A DNA stretch of 64,000 bases, taken from assembly GCF_009768885.1 (NCBI RefSeq), contig NZ_WSQA01000001.1, positions 124,001-188,000 on the forward strand, written 5' to 3'. A model generated the notes under the pieces. The model had not been told where the DNA came from, ran no database searches, and saw nothing but the letters and a program-made list of their open reading frames with translations. The DNA comes from Sphingobacterium humi (GTDB lineage Bacteria > Bacteroidota > Bacteroidia > Sphingobacteriales > Sphingobacteriaceae). A program made the position numbers and the translations under genes. Of the stretch, positions 20,000-28,994 are shown one piece after another. Positions within the stretch are counted from its first letter, which is position 1. The number at the start of each line of letters is the position of its first letter.

Positions 20000-21751
20000 C
20001 GTCAGGCTGATGTTTTTATCCTTGGCCAATCGAAGGCCATCTTGAATCAACTTCGTTAATTCCGGATGTAAACTAAGCTGTTGGATTAGGAAATCCTCCG
20101 CACGCTTGGCCAAGGTTTCTAAATCCTGATGCAGGGCAATCTCAAACACTTCCAAGGCAGCAAGCCAGTTATCGGAATGTTCCGGCGCTAATAGTTCGAG
20201 CTGTGCTTCTAGAAACTCGAAATCAACCTTCTTTTCACGGGCCTCCCGAATATGCTGAAAGACCTGTTGCAGCTGCTTGCTGCGGTCAGAGTAGTCCACT
20301 TTCAATGGATTATAGTCGTTCTCCTGCAATTCACCTTCAAAGGCATCCTTGTCGGCTGCACCGGCAAATACCGAAACAATACGTTCGCCAATAGCCATAT
20401 CGTAAGTCCCCCATTCTGGCAAGAAATAATAATGGCCATCCTCACCCCTTACCGTACAATCGGTAATACTTATCAAGAGGAGTTTATCGCCACGGAAGGT
20501 TAAACTTTGCACCTGGCCAACCACATGAAGACCTGATTCAAAGGTCAAATCGCATAAAGCACCCTCTTCAATTCCTAAGGCCTTCAATTCAGCTAAAGAA
20601 CAATCCTCTAAAGGTTTATCCAGCCCCGCTAATCTACCTACAGGCGAGCTAAAGCCATCCTTATGGTAACTCTTTCCGTGCCCTTCCAATTGTTTATAAT
20701 CAAAAGCCAATGCGGTAGGCCCGGAGGTTTTAATACCAATAAATTCATCCGTTTCAGCAAAGGCTACCACCTGCCCAGACACCTGCAAGCCCGAGCTATA
20801 AACCAGGGTACAGATCTGCCTGCTGTCAATTGCCTTGGCTACACTTTCCTTACCTCCTACACGGAAGGCCATTTTATTCGCAAATTCATCCAAAACAGCA
20901 TAAACCTGTTTAAAATCAGGCGTAACAAACAGCTGCGGTTGAGGCTGCGTAATATCATAGGCATAATCAATAGCCGCTAAGGTATAAGGCAATTTCTTCA
21001 CTTCCGGACGCATGCAATTGGCACTTTCTCCGATGGAGGACAGCAGGCCCGCACCATAGATCTTAGGATCGTCTAAGGTGCCAATAAGACCATATTCTAC
21101 GGTCCACCAATGCAGGCGGCTCAGCAAAGCCATTTCCGAAGGTTCCCCCATATCCTTAGAAATCGCTTCAAACTTACTTTCTGCAGCTTTTATTTCCGCT
21201 TCACTCGCATTTTCCTTTTCTTTCACGATGGAAAGCTCCCGGATGGCCTCGTACAGCTCCATATCTTTCCCCGAGCTGAGGGCCTTAGTTCCGACCGAGC
21301 CAAAGTATTGCAGGTAGTCTGCATACTCCGGTTCTCCAATAATTGGCGCATGGCCCGAAGACTCATGGATAATATCGGGTGCCGGTGTATAGGAAATATG
21401 ATCGATGCTCCGAATATCCGCAGCAATCACCAATACCCGATAGGCCTGAAACTCCATAAACGCGGATGGCGGAATAAAGCCATCGACAGTTACAGCGCCC
21501 CAGCCAATCTTTTTTAAAGCATCGTTCATGGCTTGCAAATCAGGAACCGACTCAATGGTCAAGCCTGCTTTGGTAAGCCCTGGAATATAGGGGTAATAGG
21601 CAATATCGCGGAGGTAAGCATAGTTCTGTCGCATCACATAACGCCATACTGCCTGATCAATCGAAGTATATCGATCATAGTATTGAAGCACAATGAATTT
21701 CAACAGGTGCTTGGGCAGTTGAGCAACTACCGGATTATTATAATAATTCAT
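19991..21751 (-). CDS. phhA: Aromatic amino-acid hydroxylase (phenylalanine 4-monooxygenase type), long form
   Basis: 586 residues, about twice the length of proteobacterial PhhA. The catalytic domain is N-terminal: the two iron histidines are in DIIHESSGHAPIIGEPEYAD (about residue 130) and the third ligand Glu in RLHWWTVEYGLIGT (about residue 219), so the Fe(II)/pterin site looks intact. No ACT domain precedes it. Residues about 320-586 form a C-terminal extension with beta-rich repeats (SGLQVSGQVVAFAETDEFIG and SGLHVVGQVQSLTFRGDKLL resemble each other) and a helical tail. It should make tyrosine from phenylalanine and feed the pathway encoded alongside. Confidence 0.93.
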   Translation of the reverse strand: MNYYNNPVVAQLPKHLLKFIVLQYYDRYTSIDQAVWRYVMRQNYAYLRDIAYYPYIPGLTKAGLTIESVPDLQAMNDALKKIGWGAVTVDGFIPPSAFMEFQAYRVLVIAADIRSIDHISYTPAPDIIHESSGHAPIIGEPEYADYLQYFGSVGTKALSSGKDMELYEAIRELSIVKEKENASEAEIKAAESKFEAISKDMGEPSEMALLSRLHWWTVEYGLIGTLDDPKIYGAGLLSSIGESANCMRPEVKKLPYTLAAIDYAYDITQPQPQLFVTPDFKQVYAVLDEFANKMAFRVGGKESVAKAIDSRQICTLVYSSGLQVSGQVVAFAETDEFIGIKTSGPTALAFDYKQLEGHGKSYHKDGFSSPVGRLAGLDKPLEDCSLAELKALGIEEGALCDLTFESGLHVVGQVQSLTFRGDKLLLISITDCTVRGEDGHYYFLPEWGTYDMAIGERIVSVFAGAADKDAFEGELQENDYNPLKVDYSDRSKQLQQVFQHIREAREKKVDFEFLEAQLELLAPEHSDNWLAALEVFEIALHQDLETLAKRAEDFLIQQLSLHPELTKLIQDGLRLAKDKNISLTLG

Positions 21752-21767
21752 TTACAATTAGTTTAAA

Positions 21768-21799
21768 CAAACTTAAATAAATTCAAATCAAAAGACAAA
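21768..21799 (-). promoter_or_regulatory. Bacteroidota-type promoter of phhA
   Basis: Read on the minus strand, TTTG (21799-21796) is followed after 20 nt by TAAGTTTG (21775-21768), matching the -33 TTTG and -7 TAnnTTTG consensus of Bacteroidota. It ends 16 nt before the phhA start codon. Confidence 0.6.
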
Positions 21800-22002
21800 A
21801 TCGCCATTTTTGCCAAATAATATCTGGCGAGCACAAAAATAGGTCTTTATACTCAACCCAGAGAGGTTTCTGTTAGTTATTATCAATTTCGTAAAAATCA
21901 AGCCTTAATAATTTAACATTTTTTTATTTTTGCAAACTTCTTCCCTTTACTTATTGTTAATCGATGGAGGAAGACTGCTGGCTTGGACAGCAGCAAATTT
22001 GA

Positions 22003-23784
22003 ATGGAAATGGACGAAAATTTAAGATTGTTCGACCTTGCTTTTCGGCAGGTTGAACTTTTTCCGAACCTGGATATTTTTTCACATAAAATAGACGGAGC
22101 CTGGAAACCTATAAAAACAGAACAGTTTTTAGCAGCAGTCAATGCTTTATCGAAAGGATTGATTGCGTTGGGTGTAAAGCCAAATGAAAAGGTAGGATTG
22201 ATTGCCGACAGCAGTGTCGAATGGCACATCGTCGATTTCGCCATCCAACAGATTGGCGGCGTCACAGTGGCCATCTATCCGAATATTACCGATGCCGATT
22301 ACCAATTTATCTTCAACGATGCTGAAATCAAATTATGCATTGTAAGCAATAAATCCTTGTATAATCGGATCATGGGTCTTCAGGATTCTATTTATACCTT
22401 GAAATACGTATTCTGTATGGAAAAGGTCGAGGGCATCCGGCATTGGGACGAAATCAATGCTTTAGGTACCGAGGTCTCCAATGAGCAACTGAGTTTACTG
22501 CGTGATCAGGTCAAAGCAGAAGATTTAGCGACATTGATATATACTTCCGGCACAACCGGAAAGCCAAAGGGAGTGATGCTTACCCACCGCAACATTATGG
22601 CCAATGTGGAAGCGGCCCGCGAGATTACCCCTTGTCAGGCCTACGATCGCTCCTTAACCTTCCTACCCCCTTGCCATGCTTACGAACGGATGGTAATCTA
22701 TACCTACCTCTATATCGGTATTACTACGCATATTGCCGAGTCGCTGGATAAAATAGGCCAAAATATCAAGGAAGTACAGCCACATATTATGACGGCGGTA
22801 CCTCGCATCCTAGAGAAAGTCTACGAAAAGATTATGAAGGCCGGCTTAGATCTTAGCGGAACGAAACGTAAGATTTTCGACTGGGCTGTCAGCGTCGCGG
22901 AGGAATACGACCCTAATCCCGAAAACCGTAGCTTCCTTTATAACATCAAATTAAGCATTGCTAAAAAGCTGGTGTTAGATAAATGGTACGAGGCCCTAGG
23001 CGGGCATTTAAAGACCGTGGCATCAGGCAGTGCCTCCTTGCAGGCCAAACTTGCGCGTGTATTGTTGGCGGCTGGAGTGCCCTTATTTGAGGGTTATGGC
23101 ATGACCGAAGCCTCGCCGCTAATTTCAGTAAATCATTACCTGAAAGGAACACGTGTGGGCACCGTTGGATTAGCCGTAAAATATGTAGAAATAAAACTTG
23201 CTGAAGATGGCGAAATCTTGGTGAAAGGCCCGAATGTGATGCAAGGCTATTATAAAAACAAAGAGGAAACCGATAAAACCATTATTGATGGCTGGTTGCA
23301 TACAGGTGATATTGGGGTTTGGGAAGAAGAACGATTCTTAAAAATCATCGACCGCAAGAAAGAGATGTTTAAAATCTCCGGTGGGAAGTATGTAATCCCA
23401 CAACCTATTGAGAAAAAACTATTGGAGTCCAACTACATTGAGCAAGCCATGGTGATTGGGGATGGTCAGAAATTTGCATCCGCTTATATTGTTCCGAACT
23501 ATGCCCATTTGATTGATTGGAGTAAAACAGAGGCTCCTGAGATTAGAGATTTACCAAAAGAGCAATTCTTAAAACAAGAGAAAATCGTTCGCAAAATCAA
23601 TAAGGAAGTGCAATTAGCGAATAAGCATTTTGGAAATTGGGAGCAAATCAAAAAACCGATTATCCTGTCCAATGAATTTACGATTGAGGAAGGCGAGTTA
23701 ACCCCTACCCTCAAAATGAAACGCAAGGTAATCCTAGAAAAATACAAAAGAGAATTCGAAGCTTTATATCATACCGAAGCCTAG
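22003..23784 (+). CDS. Long-chain acyl-CoA synthetase (AMP-forming)
   Basis: 593 residues of the ANL superfamily. Seen: P-loop-like LIYTSGTTGKPKGVMLTHRN, the FEGYGMTEASPLISV adenine motif, and GWLHTGDIGVWEEERFLKII with DRKKEMFKISGGKYV containing hinge and catalytic-domain residues. It activates fatty acids to acyl-CoA at the membrane. ATG at 22003 and a second ATG two codons later are both possible. A 12-codon mini-ORF (21964-22002) ends in TGA directly against the start (TGAATG), with a hairpin overlapping it. Confidence 0.93.
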   Translation: MEMDENLRLFDLAFRQVELFPNLDIFSHKIDGAWKPIKTEQFLAAVNALSKGLIALGVKPNEKVGLIADSSVEWHIVDFAIQQIGGVTVAIYPNITDADYQFIFNDAEIKLCIVSNKSLYNRIMGLQDSIYTLKYVFCMEKVEGIRHWDEINALGTEVSNEQLSLLRDQVKAEDLATLIYTSGTTGKPKGVMLTHRNIMANVEAAREITPCQAYDRSLTFLPPCHAYERMVIYTYLYIGITTHIAESLDKIGQNIKEVQPHIMTAVPRILEKVYEKIMKAGLDLSGTKRKIFDWAVSVAEEYDPNPENRSFLYNIKLSIAKKLVLDKWYEALGGHLKTVASGSASLQAKLARVLLAAGVPLFEGYGMTEASPLISVNHYLKGTRVGTVGLAVKYVEIKLAEDGEILVKGPNVMQGYYKNKEETDKTIIDGWLHTGDIGVWEEERFLKIIDRKKEMFKISGGKYVIPQPIEKKLLESNYIEQAMVIGDGQKFASAYIVPNYAHLIDWSKTEAPEIRDLPKEQFLKQEKIVRKINKEVQLANKHFGNWEQIKKPIILSNEFTIEEGELTPTLKMKRKVILEKYKREFEALYHTEA

Positions 23785-23865
23785 AAATTTCTTATCTTAG
23801 GTCAATGCATACACACAAAATGATGCCGAACTTGTTCTTTCATTAACAACATAAAAATTGAACAC

Positions 23866-24183
23866 ATGAAAGAACAATTCGAACCCATTACACTCACAAA
23901 AAACGAAGAATTAAGTCGCTTTGAACTGCAATATGAAGGCCATACCGCCTTTATAGAATACAAAGAAACCTCTCGTAATTACGCTTTAGTGCATACGGAA
24001 TCTCCGGAAGAACTGGCAGGTACAGGCGCAGCGTCTGCCTTGGTAGAAAAAACACTGCAATTTATTGCGGATGCCGGAAAAACAGTATCTCCTTATTGTC
24101 CATTTGTTTATGCCTTTATCAAAAAGCATCCGGAGTGGAAAAAAATCGTATCGACACACTTTCCGGGCTACGAAGAACTGTAG
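23866..24183 (+). CDS. Small GNAT-type N-acetyltransferase (YjdJ/NATD1-like)
   Basis: 105 residues. The single N-acetyltransferase_2-like domain shows the characteristic TESPEELAGTGAASALVEKT (CoA-loop region) and SPYCPFVYAFIKKHPEW near the C-terminus. Substrate unknown. Cytoplasmic, monocistronic or co-transcribed with fadD (81-bp gap). Confidence 0.88.
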   Translation: MKEQFEPITLTKNEELSRFELQYEGHTAFIEYKETSRNYALVHTESPEELAGTGAASALVEKTLQFIADAGKTVSPYCPFVYAFIKKHPEWKKIVSTHFPGYEEL

Positions 24184-24224
24184 AATTTCCTATTTTTAGG
24201 AATTCTATCACACAGCTATTTTAC

Positions 24225-25553
24225 ATGAAGAACGATTCTCCCCTTTCCCGAAAAGATTTTTTGAAGCAGGGAGCCTTAGGTTTGGCAGGTTTAGGAACTG
24301 CGCCGCTCCTTGGCCAGCTTCCGGCAGCAAGACCTAACCCTATGGAAAATAACAACTTGCAACTCTTGAAAAACGTACGGTTGGAAACCGGTTTTTCCTT
24401 CGATGGCAACGAAGTAGCTGCCACTGAAACAGGACTTTTTTGTATTGCTGTGGAGCATGGAAAAATAAAGGCCATTCTTCCGAACGACCCGCAGGCGAAA
24501 GCATTTGATGCCAAGGGCATGCTGATGTTACCCGCATTTAAGGATATGCATATCCATTTGGATAAAACCTTTTATGGTGGCCCTTGGAAGATCATCAAGC
24601 GCAGAGCGGGAGGTGTAAAAAGCATGATTGCCTTGGAACAGGAAATCTTACCGGAGATGCTTAAAACATCCACCGAGCGGGCGGAGAAACTCATTGAGCT
24701 CTTGCAGTCCAAGGGATCTTCCTTTGCGCGTAGTCATGTGAATATCGAGCCTACTTCTAAATTAGACTCGCTCAAGAATCTACAGCGGGCACTGGAACAT
24801 AAAAAAGCGGGCTTTGATGCCGAATTAGTTGCCTTTCCCCAACATGGTCTCTATTATACCGATTCCGTTCCTTTTATGAAGGAGGCGGCAAGTATGGATA
24901 TTGACTTTATCGGCGGATTGGATCCCTATAGCATTGATGGCAGTATTGAAAAACCCATCGATTTCACGGTACAATTGGCTTTAGATCATCAAAAAGGCAT
25001 CGACATCCATTTGCATGAATCGGGACAATCGGGCGTAGATACCATCGAATACCTCATTAAAAAGACGATGGAAAACCCCAGCTTAAAAGGGAAAACCTTC
25101 CTCAGCCATTGTTTTGCTTTAGCCGCGCTTCCAGCAACGACCTTGGCACCCTTGGCCGAAAAACTGGCTGAAGCGCAAATAGGTATTATTTCCACCATTC
25201 CGATGGCCGGTCGCATCATGCCAATCCCAACCTTGTACAAATACGGGGTAAAGGTGGCAACAGGTAATGATAGTATCATCGATCCTTGGAGCATTTATGG
25301 GACAGGCTCTGTGCTGGAAAAAGCCTGTTTAATGGCGCAGCTTTATGGCTTTGGCAATGAGTTTATGCTGTCGCGAAGTTTAGCCTTAGCAACAGGTAAT
25401 ATCTTGCCCCTTGATGACCAAGGAAAACAGCAATGGCCAAAACCTGCAGATGTGGCGAACTTTGTCTTCGTGGAAGCCAGTTGTTCCGCAGAAACCGTAG
25501 CACGTGTTCCCGAAATAAAACACCTTATTCACCGGGGAAACCTAGTTTACTAA
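24225..25553 (+). CDS. Secreted cytosine-deaminase-like amidohydrolase
   Basis: 442 residues from the ATG at 24225; an in-frame upstream start at 24096 would overlap the acetyltransferase gene and remove the signal peptide from the N-terminus, so it is rejected. The leader (SPLSRKDFLKQGALGLAGLG) resembles a Tat signal with RK in place of RR. Metal ligands: HIHLDK (HxH), HLHESGQSG, LSHCFAL, and Asp in GNDSIIDPWS. These match the CodA-like amidohydrolase group. The true substrate, a deaminated heterocycle or an amide, cannot be told. Confidence 0.88.
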   Translation: MKNDSPLSRKDFLKQGALGLAGLGTAPLLGQLPAARPNPMENNNLQLLKNVRLETGFSFDGNEVAATETGLFCIAVEHGKIKAILPNDPQAKAFDAKGMLMLPAFKDMHIHLDKTFYGGPWKIIKRRAGGVKSMIALEQEILPEMLKTSTERAEKLIELLQSKGSSFARSHVNIEPTSKLDSLKNLQRALEHKKAGFDAELVAFPQHGLYYTDSVPFMKEAASMDIDFIGGLDPYSIDGSIEKPIDFTVQLALDHQKGIDIHLHESGQSGVDTIEYLIKKTMENPSLKGKTFLSHCFALAALPATTLAPLAEKLAEAQIGIISTIPMAGRIMPIPTLYKYGVKVATGNDSIIDPWSIYGTGSVLEKACLMAQLYGFGNEFMLSRSLALATGNILPLDDQGKQQWPKPADVANFVFVEASCSAETVARVPEIKHLIHRGNLVY

Positions 25554-25657
25554 GGTTTTATCGTCATATTTGCATCACATTAACATATATTTAGGACAAA
25601 ACAGTCTGAATAACAAATCTATCGGTTATCTTTGATAGATAATTAGCGTAATAAACT

Positions 25658-26095
25658 ATGTTTTCCAAAGCCTGTGAACACGGCCTCAAAGCTATTCTGT
25701 ATATAGCAACACAATCAATGGATGGTAAGCGTGTCAAAATTGGGGAAGTTGCCGAGCATACGGCTACTCCCGAAGCATTTACCGCCAAAGTGTTAGGCAC
25801 CTTGACGAAATTCAATATTTTAAAATCTGTGAAAGGCCCATATGGTGGATTTGAGATGAGTGAAGAACAAATCCACGGGGTAAGACTTGCCGATATCGTC
25901 AAAGCCATTGATGGCGAAGAGTTGTTTATAGGATGTGCTTTAGGGCTGCGCGAGTGCAATGCAAAGCGCCCCTGTCCGATGCACCATCGCTTTGTCGAAA
26001 TTCGTAAAGAATTGAAAAGCATGATGGAAAGCAGCACGGTATACGACTTGGCCACCGATGTGATTGCGGGGGAAAGCGTATTAAAAACGCATTAA
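25658..26095 (+). CDS. Rrf2-family transcriptional regulator (possible Fe-S or NO sensor)
   Basis: 145 residues. An N-terminal winged HTH (KIGEVAEHTATPEAFTAKVL; KSVKGPYGGFEMSEEQ) is followed by a cysteine cluster GCALGLRECNAKRPCPMHHR with spacing C-x6-C-x5-C, close to the [Fe-S]-binding loop of IscR and NsrR. The adjacent gene, 10 bp downstream, is a truncated haemoglobin, a frequent NsrR target. Regulation by NO or Fe-S status is inferred. Confidence 0.92.
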   Translation: MFSKACEHGLKAILYIATQSMDGKRVKIGEVAEHTATPEAFTAKVLGTLTKFNILKSVKGPYGGFEMSEEQIHGVRLADIVKAIDGEELFIGCALGLRECNAKRPCPMHHRFVEIRKELKSMMESSTVYDLATDVIAGESVLKTH

Positions 26096-26105
26096 CCGAT
26101 ATAAA

Positions 26106-26495
26106 ATGAAACAAGATATTCAAGAACTGGACGATATTAAAGTATTGGTCGATACCTTTTACGATCGAATTCGCGAGAATGATTTGTTAGGCCCTATTTT
26201 CGATGGTATCATCCAAGATCGTTGGCCGGAACACCTCGAGAAAATGTACCGTTTCTGGCAAACCGTTTTATTAGAAGAGCACACCTATTTTGGCAGCCCC
26301 TTCCCTCCTCATATGCATATGCCGGTCGATAAATTTCATTTTGATACTTGGGTAGGTCTTTTTCACCAAACCGTGGATGAACTGTATGCAGGAGAGAAAG
26401 CCGATCGTGCGAAATGGCAAGGCTCGCGCATGGCCGAAATGTTCCAACATAAAATCGCCTACTACCGCGAACAAAAAGGAAGACCCCTTGCCTAA
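26106..26495 (+). CDS. Group III truncated haemoglobin
   Basis: 129 residues. VLVDTFYDRIRENDLLGPIF and LEKMYRFWQTVLLEEHTYFG are typical of trHbIII, and the proximal haem histidine is predicted in DKFHFDTWVGLFHQTVDEL. Binds haem and O2/NO in the cytoplasm; role is detoxification or electron transfer in most views. Co-transcribed with the Rrf2 regulator (10-bp gap) and probably with DUF488. Confidence 0.92.
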   Translation: MKQDIQELDDIKVLVDTFYDRIRENDLLGPIFDGIIQDRWPEHLEKMYRFWQTVLLEEHTYFGSPFPPHMHMPVDKFHFDTWVGLFHQTVDELYAGEKADRAKWQGSRMAEMFQHKIAYYREQKGRPLA

Positions 26496-26540
26496 ACCGG
26501 CAATATTTTCCCTTTGCCGAGCGTTGAAGAACAAAACAAC

Positions 26541-26903
26541 ATGAAGCTCCAGATTCACATTAAACGTATATACGAGCCCTACGATTCCGCAGATGGCTAC
26601 CGCATCTTGATCGACCGCCTGTGGCCCCGTGGCATCGCCAAGGCCGAAGCTCATCTTGATGAGTGGAATAAAGAAGTAGCACCTTCCACCGCATTGCGAA
26701 AAGCCTTCAACCATCAAGCCGATCGTTTTGAGGAATTTAAAGTCGCGTACAAAAAAGAACTGGATGCCCATCAAGATGATGTTATTCGCATTATGCATAT
26801 CGCCGAAGATAAGCCTGTCACCCTCTTATACGGCGCCAAAGACCCCAAAATTAACCATGCTATTGTTTTACTAGCCTATATCAAAGACTTACAGCGTTCC
26901 TAA
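26541..26903 (+). CDS. DUF488 family protein (YeaO-like)
   Basis: 120 residues from the ATG at 26541. An upstream in-frame TTG at 26514 is a weaker start. The sequence opens with IHIKRIYEPYDSADGYRILI and DRLWPRGIAKAEAHLDEWNK, the conserved RLWPRG signature of the family. Function unknown. Found between a truncated haemoglobin and a small membrane protein in the same direction. Confidence 0.93.
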   Translation: MKLQIHIKRIYEPYDSADGYRILIDRLWPRGIAKAEAHLDEWNKEVAPSTALRKAFNHQADRFEEFKVAYKKELDAHQDDVIRIMHIAEDKPVTLLYGAKDPKINHAIVLLAYIKDLQRS

Positions 26904-26933
26904 TTCCATATCGTATTTGCCCGGCCTGCCTTC

Positions 26934-27392
26934 ATGAATTATTCACACTGGTTAATTTTCCATTCTTATTACCGTTGGCTTGTCCTGATAGCCATGCTGA
27001 TTCAATTGCTCTGGATTTATTGGCAACACAAATACAAGCGGATTTTTAAAGCCTCCGATTGGCAGCTCCTGCTTGGCTTCACCCTACTCTATAATATCCA
27101 ACTCCTCTTAGGCTGGTTGCTCTATTGCAGCAGCCCCATCAGCATGGGCTTCTGGCAGGATCTTCCCGCGAACCTCAAAAACCGACAATTACGATTCTTC
27201 GGCCTCGAACATATGAGCATGATGACCTTAGGGATCCTCCTGTTCAATGTGCTCACCATTATCGCGAAAAAGAAAATCGGTAGCCCTGCCTTTAGCTACC
27301 TTTGGAAACGGATCATCTGGATCTACCTGATTATCCTGTGTTCTGTCCCCTGGTCCTTTTCTCCACTTACCTCACGTCCCAATTTCCGATAA
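26934..27392 (+). CDS. Small four-helix membrane protein, cytochrome-b-like
   Basis: 152 residues with four predicted helices: WLIFHSYYRWLVLIAMLIQL, LLGFTLLYNIQLLLGWLLYC, MMTLGILLFNVLTII and RIIWIYLIILCSVPWSF. Conserved-looking histidines in HSYYRW and GLEHMSMMT could bind haem. I know similar short proteins in Bacteroidota that are sometimes annotated as cytochrome B, but activity is unproven. End of the Rrf2-trHb run. Confidence 0.75.
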   Translation: MNYSHWLIFHSYYRWLVLIAMLIQLLWIYWQHKYKRIFKASDWQLLLGFTLLYNIQLLLGWLLYCSSPISMGFWQDLPANLKNRQLRFFGLEHMSMMTLGILLFNVLTIIAKKKIGSPAFSYLWKRIIWIYLIILCSVPWSFSPLTSRPNFR

Positions 27393-27404
27393 GCCCCTAA
27401 AAAG

Positions 27405-27429
27405 AGATGCCCGGTTCTCCCGGGCATCT
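27405..27429 (+). terminator. Hairpin terminator after the membrane protein
   Basis: Perfect 10-bp stem AGATGCCCGG/CCGGGCATCT around a 5-nt loop, 13 nt after the stop. T run is weak. The downstream region to 27527 holds nothing else recognisable apart from a short GTATC/GATAC dyad. Confidence 0.65.
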
Positions 27430-27527
27430 GCATCTTTAACATCTGTCCCGAAACTCATAAGGGCAAAGATGAAGGAAGTGTATCATACGATACAGTGAAG
27501 ACTCGTTAAGGTCTCAGGCAGCAGCGA

Positions 27528-28994
27528 TTAACGCCAGCCTCCGCCTAAAGACCGGTATAGATCCACATAGGATTCTAAATGCGACTGGCGCAGTTCTACT
27601 AAGGCCAAATCCGAATCCAAGGCATTTCCTTGGGCCGTAATTACTTCTAGGTAGGTCGCATAGCCACTTTTAAATAGAAGGTTTGCATTACGCACTGCCT
27701 TGGCGGAGTTCTCTACCCGCAGGCGCGCAAAATCCAATTGCTCGCGTAATTTCTCCACCGTGATTACGGCATCCGACACTTCAGAAACAGCTTCTACTAC
27801 CGTTTGCTGGAAGGCAAGCTCCGTTTTCTCGCGTTCAATTTTCGCAATCTCCCATTTGGTTTTTAAGGTTTTACTTTTAAAGATGGGTGCCGTTAGTTCG
27901 CCGGTAATTCCACCCAATAAAGCCCCTGGAATATTAAACCAGTTTTTCGGAAGCATGGCATTTACCCCCAATGAACCTCCTAAGGTTAAGGCAGGATAAC
28001 GCATGGCTTGTTGGATGTTCGCATGCGCATTGGCCGCGATTAAATCGAATTCCGCACTGCGGATATCCGGTCTATTTCTTACAATTTCCAAAGGCGCACC
28101 TAAGGAGATATCTTTATTTTCTGCAAAAAGATGCTCAAAGCTCGTTCCACGTTGGATCTCATCGGGCATCATTCCCGACAATACGCGTAAGGCATTTTCC
28201 TGAATCACGATCTGACGTTCCAATTCCGGAACCAATGAAGCAGCAATTAGGCGCTGTGATTCCGTTTGCTGAATCGCTAAGGAGGTAATTTCTCCGGCCT
28301 CATATTGCAGTTTAATCATTTGTAGGGTACTGTCATTTAATAGCACGTTTCGTTTGGCCACTTCAATCTTAGCATCCAGCATCAGCAGGTTAAAATAACC
28401 TTTGGCCACACTGGCCACCACTTGGGTTTGCACCGCATTCTTTGCTTCTTGAGTATTCAGGTAATCGGCTAATAACTGATCTTTGGCATTACTTATCTTT
28501 CCCCAGATATCGATTTCCCAATTGAAACCTACTTCTGTTCCATATTGCGATAGATAGCTGAACATAGACTCCGGTGCTTTGCTGCCCTTATGTTCGTACC
28601 ATTTGGAGGAAGGCGCTGAACCAAAGTCCTTCGAGCGCCATTGCCTATTGGCTCCGGCAATAACCATATCCACCTGTGGTAAATAATCCAATTTATTCCG
28701 ACGCAATTCCTTGTTGGCAATTTCAATATTCAACAAGGCTGTTTTCATATCGAAATTATGCGCCAAGGCCGAGTCGATTAATGTTTTTAACGTAGGGTCA
28801 TGGAAAAACTGTTTCCAAGTCGTCTTACTGATACTGGTGGTATCACCGAAATACGTTAAGGTATCCCCGCGATAACTTTCCGGGACATTCAATTCGGGTT
28901 GCACATATTTTTGACCTACCTTACAGCTCTGAATGAGCAAGATAGCCGCAAATAATCCTGCTATACTGAGTTTCGTTATGCTTATTTTCTTCAT
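27528..28994 (-). CDS. RND efflux outer-membrane factor (NodT/OprM-like lipoprotein)
   Basis: 488 residues. Lipobox LLIQSC (Cys24) and two outer-membrane-efflux (OEP) repeats, with NWEIDIWGKISNAKDQLLAD in the first half and IVRNRPDIRSAEFDLIAANA in the second, the usual hallmark of the OprM/NodT group. Forms the trimeric exit duct of the pump encoded upstream. Its ATG overlaps the RND stop codon by 1 nt. Confidence 0.96.
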   Translation of the reverse strand: MKKISITKLSIAGLFAAILLIQSCKVGQKYVQPELNVPESYRGDTLTYFGDTTSISKTTWKQFFHDPTLKTLIDSALAHNFDMKTALLNIEIANKELRRNKLDYLPQVDMVIAGANRQWRSKDFGSAPSSKWYEHKGSKAPESMFSYLSQYGTEVGFNWEIDIWGKISNAKDQLLADYLNTQEAKNAVQTQVVASVAKGYFNLLMLDAKIEVAKRNVLLNDSTLQMIKLQYEAGEITSLAIQQTESQRLIAASLVPELERQIVIQENALRVLSGMMPDEIQRGTSFEHLFAENKDISLGAPLEIVRNRPDIRSAEFDLIAANAHANIQQAMRYPALTLGGSLGVNAMLPKNWFNIPGALLGGITGELTAPIFKSKTLKTKWEIAKIEREKTELAFQQTVVEAVSEVSDAVITVEKLREQLDFARLRVENSAKAVRNANLLFKSGYATYLEVITAQGNALDSDLALVELRQSHLESYVDLYRSLGGGWR

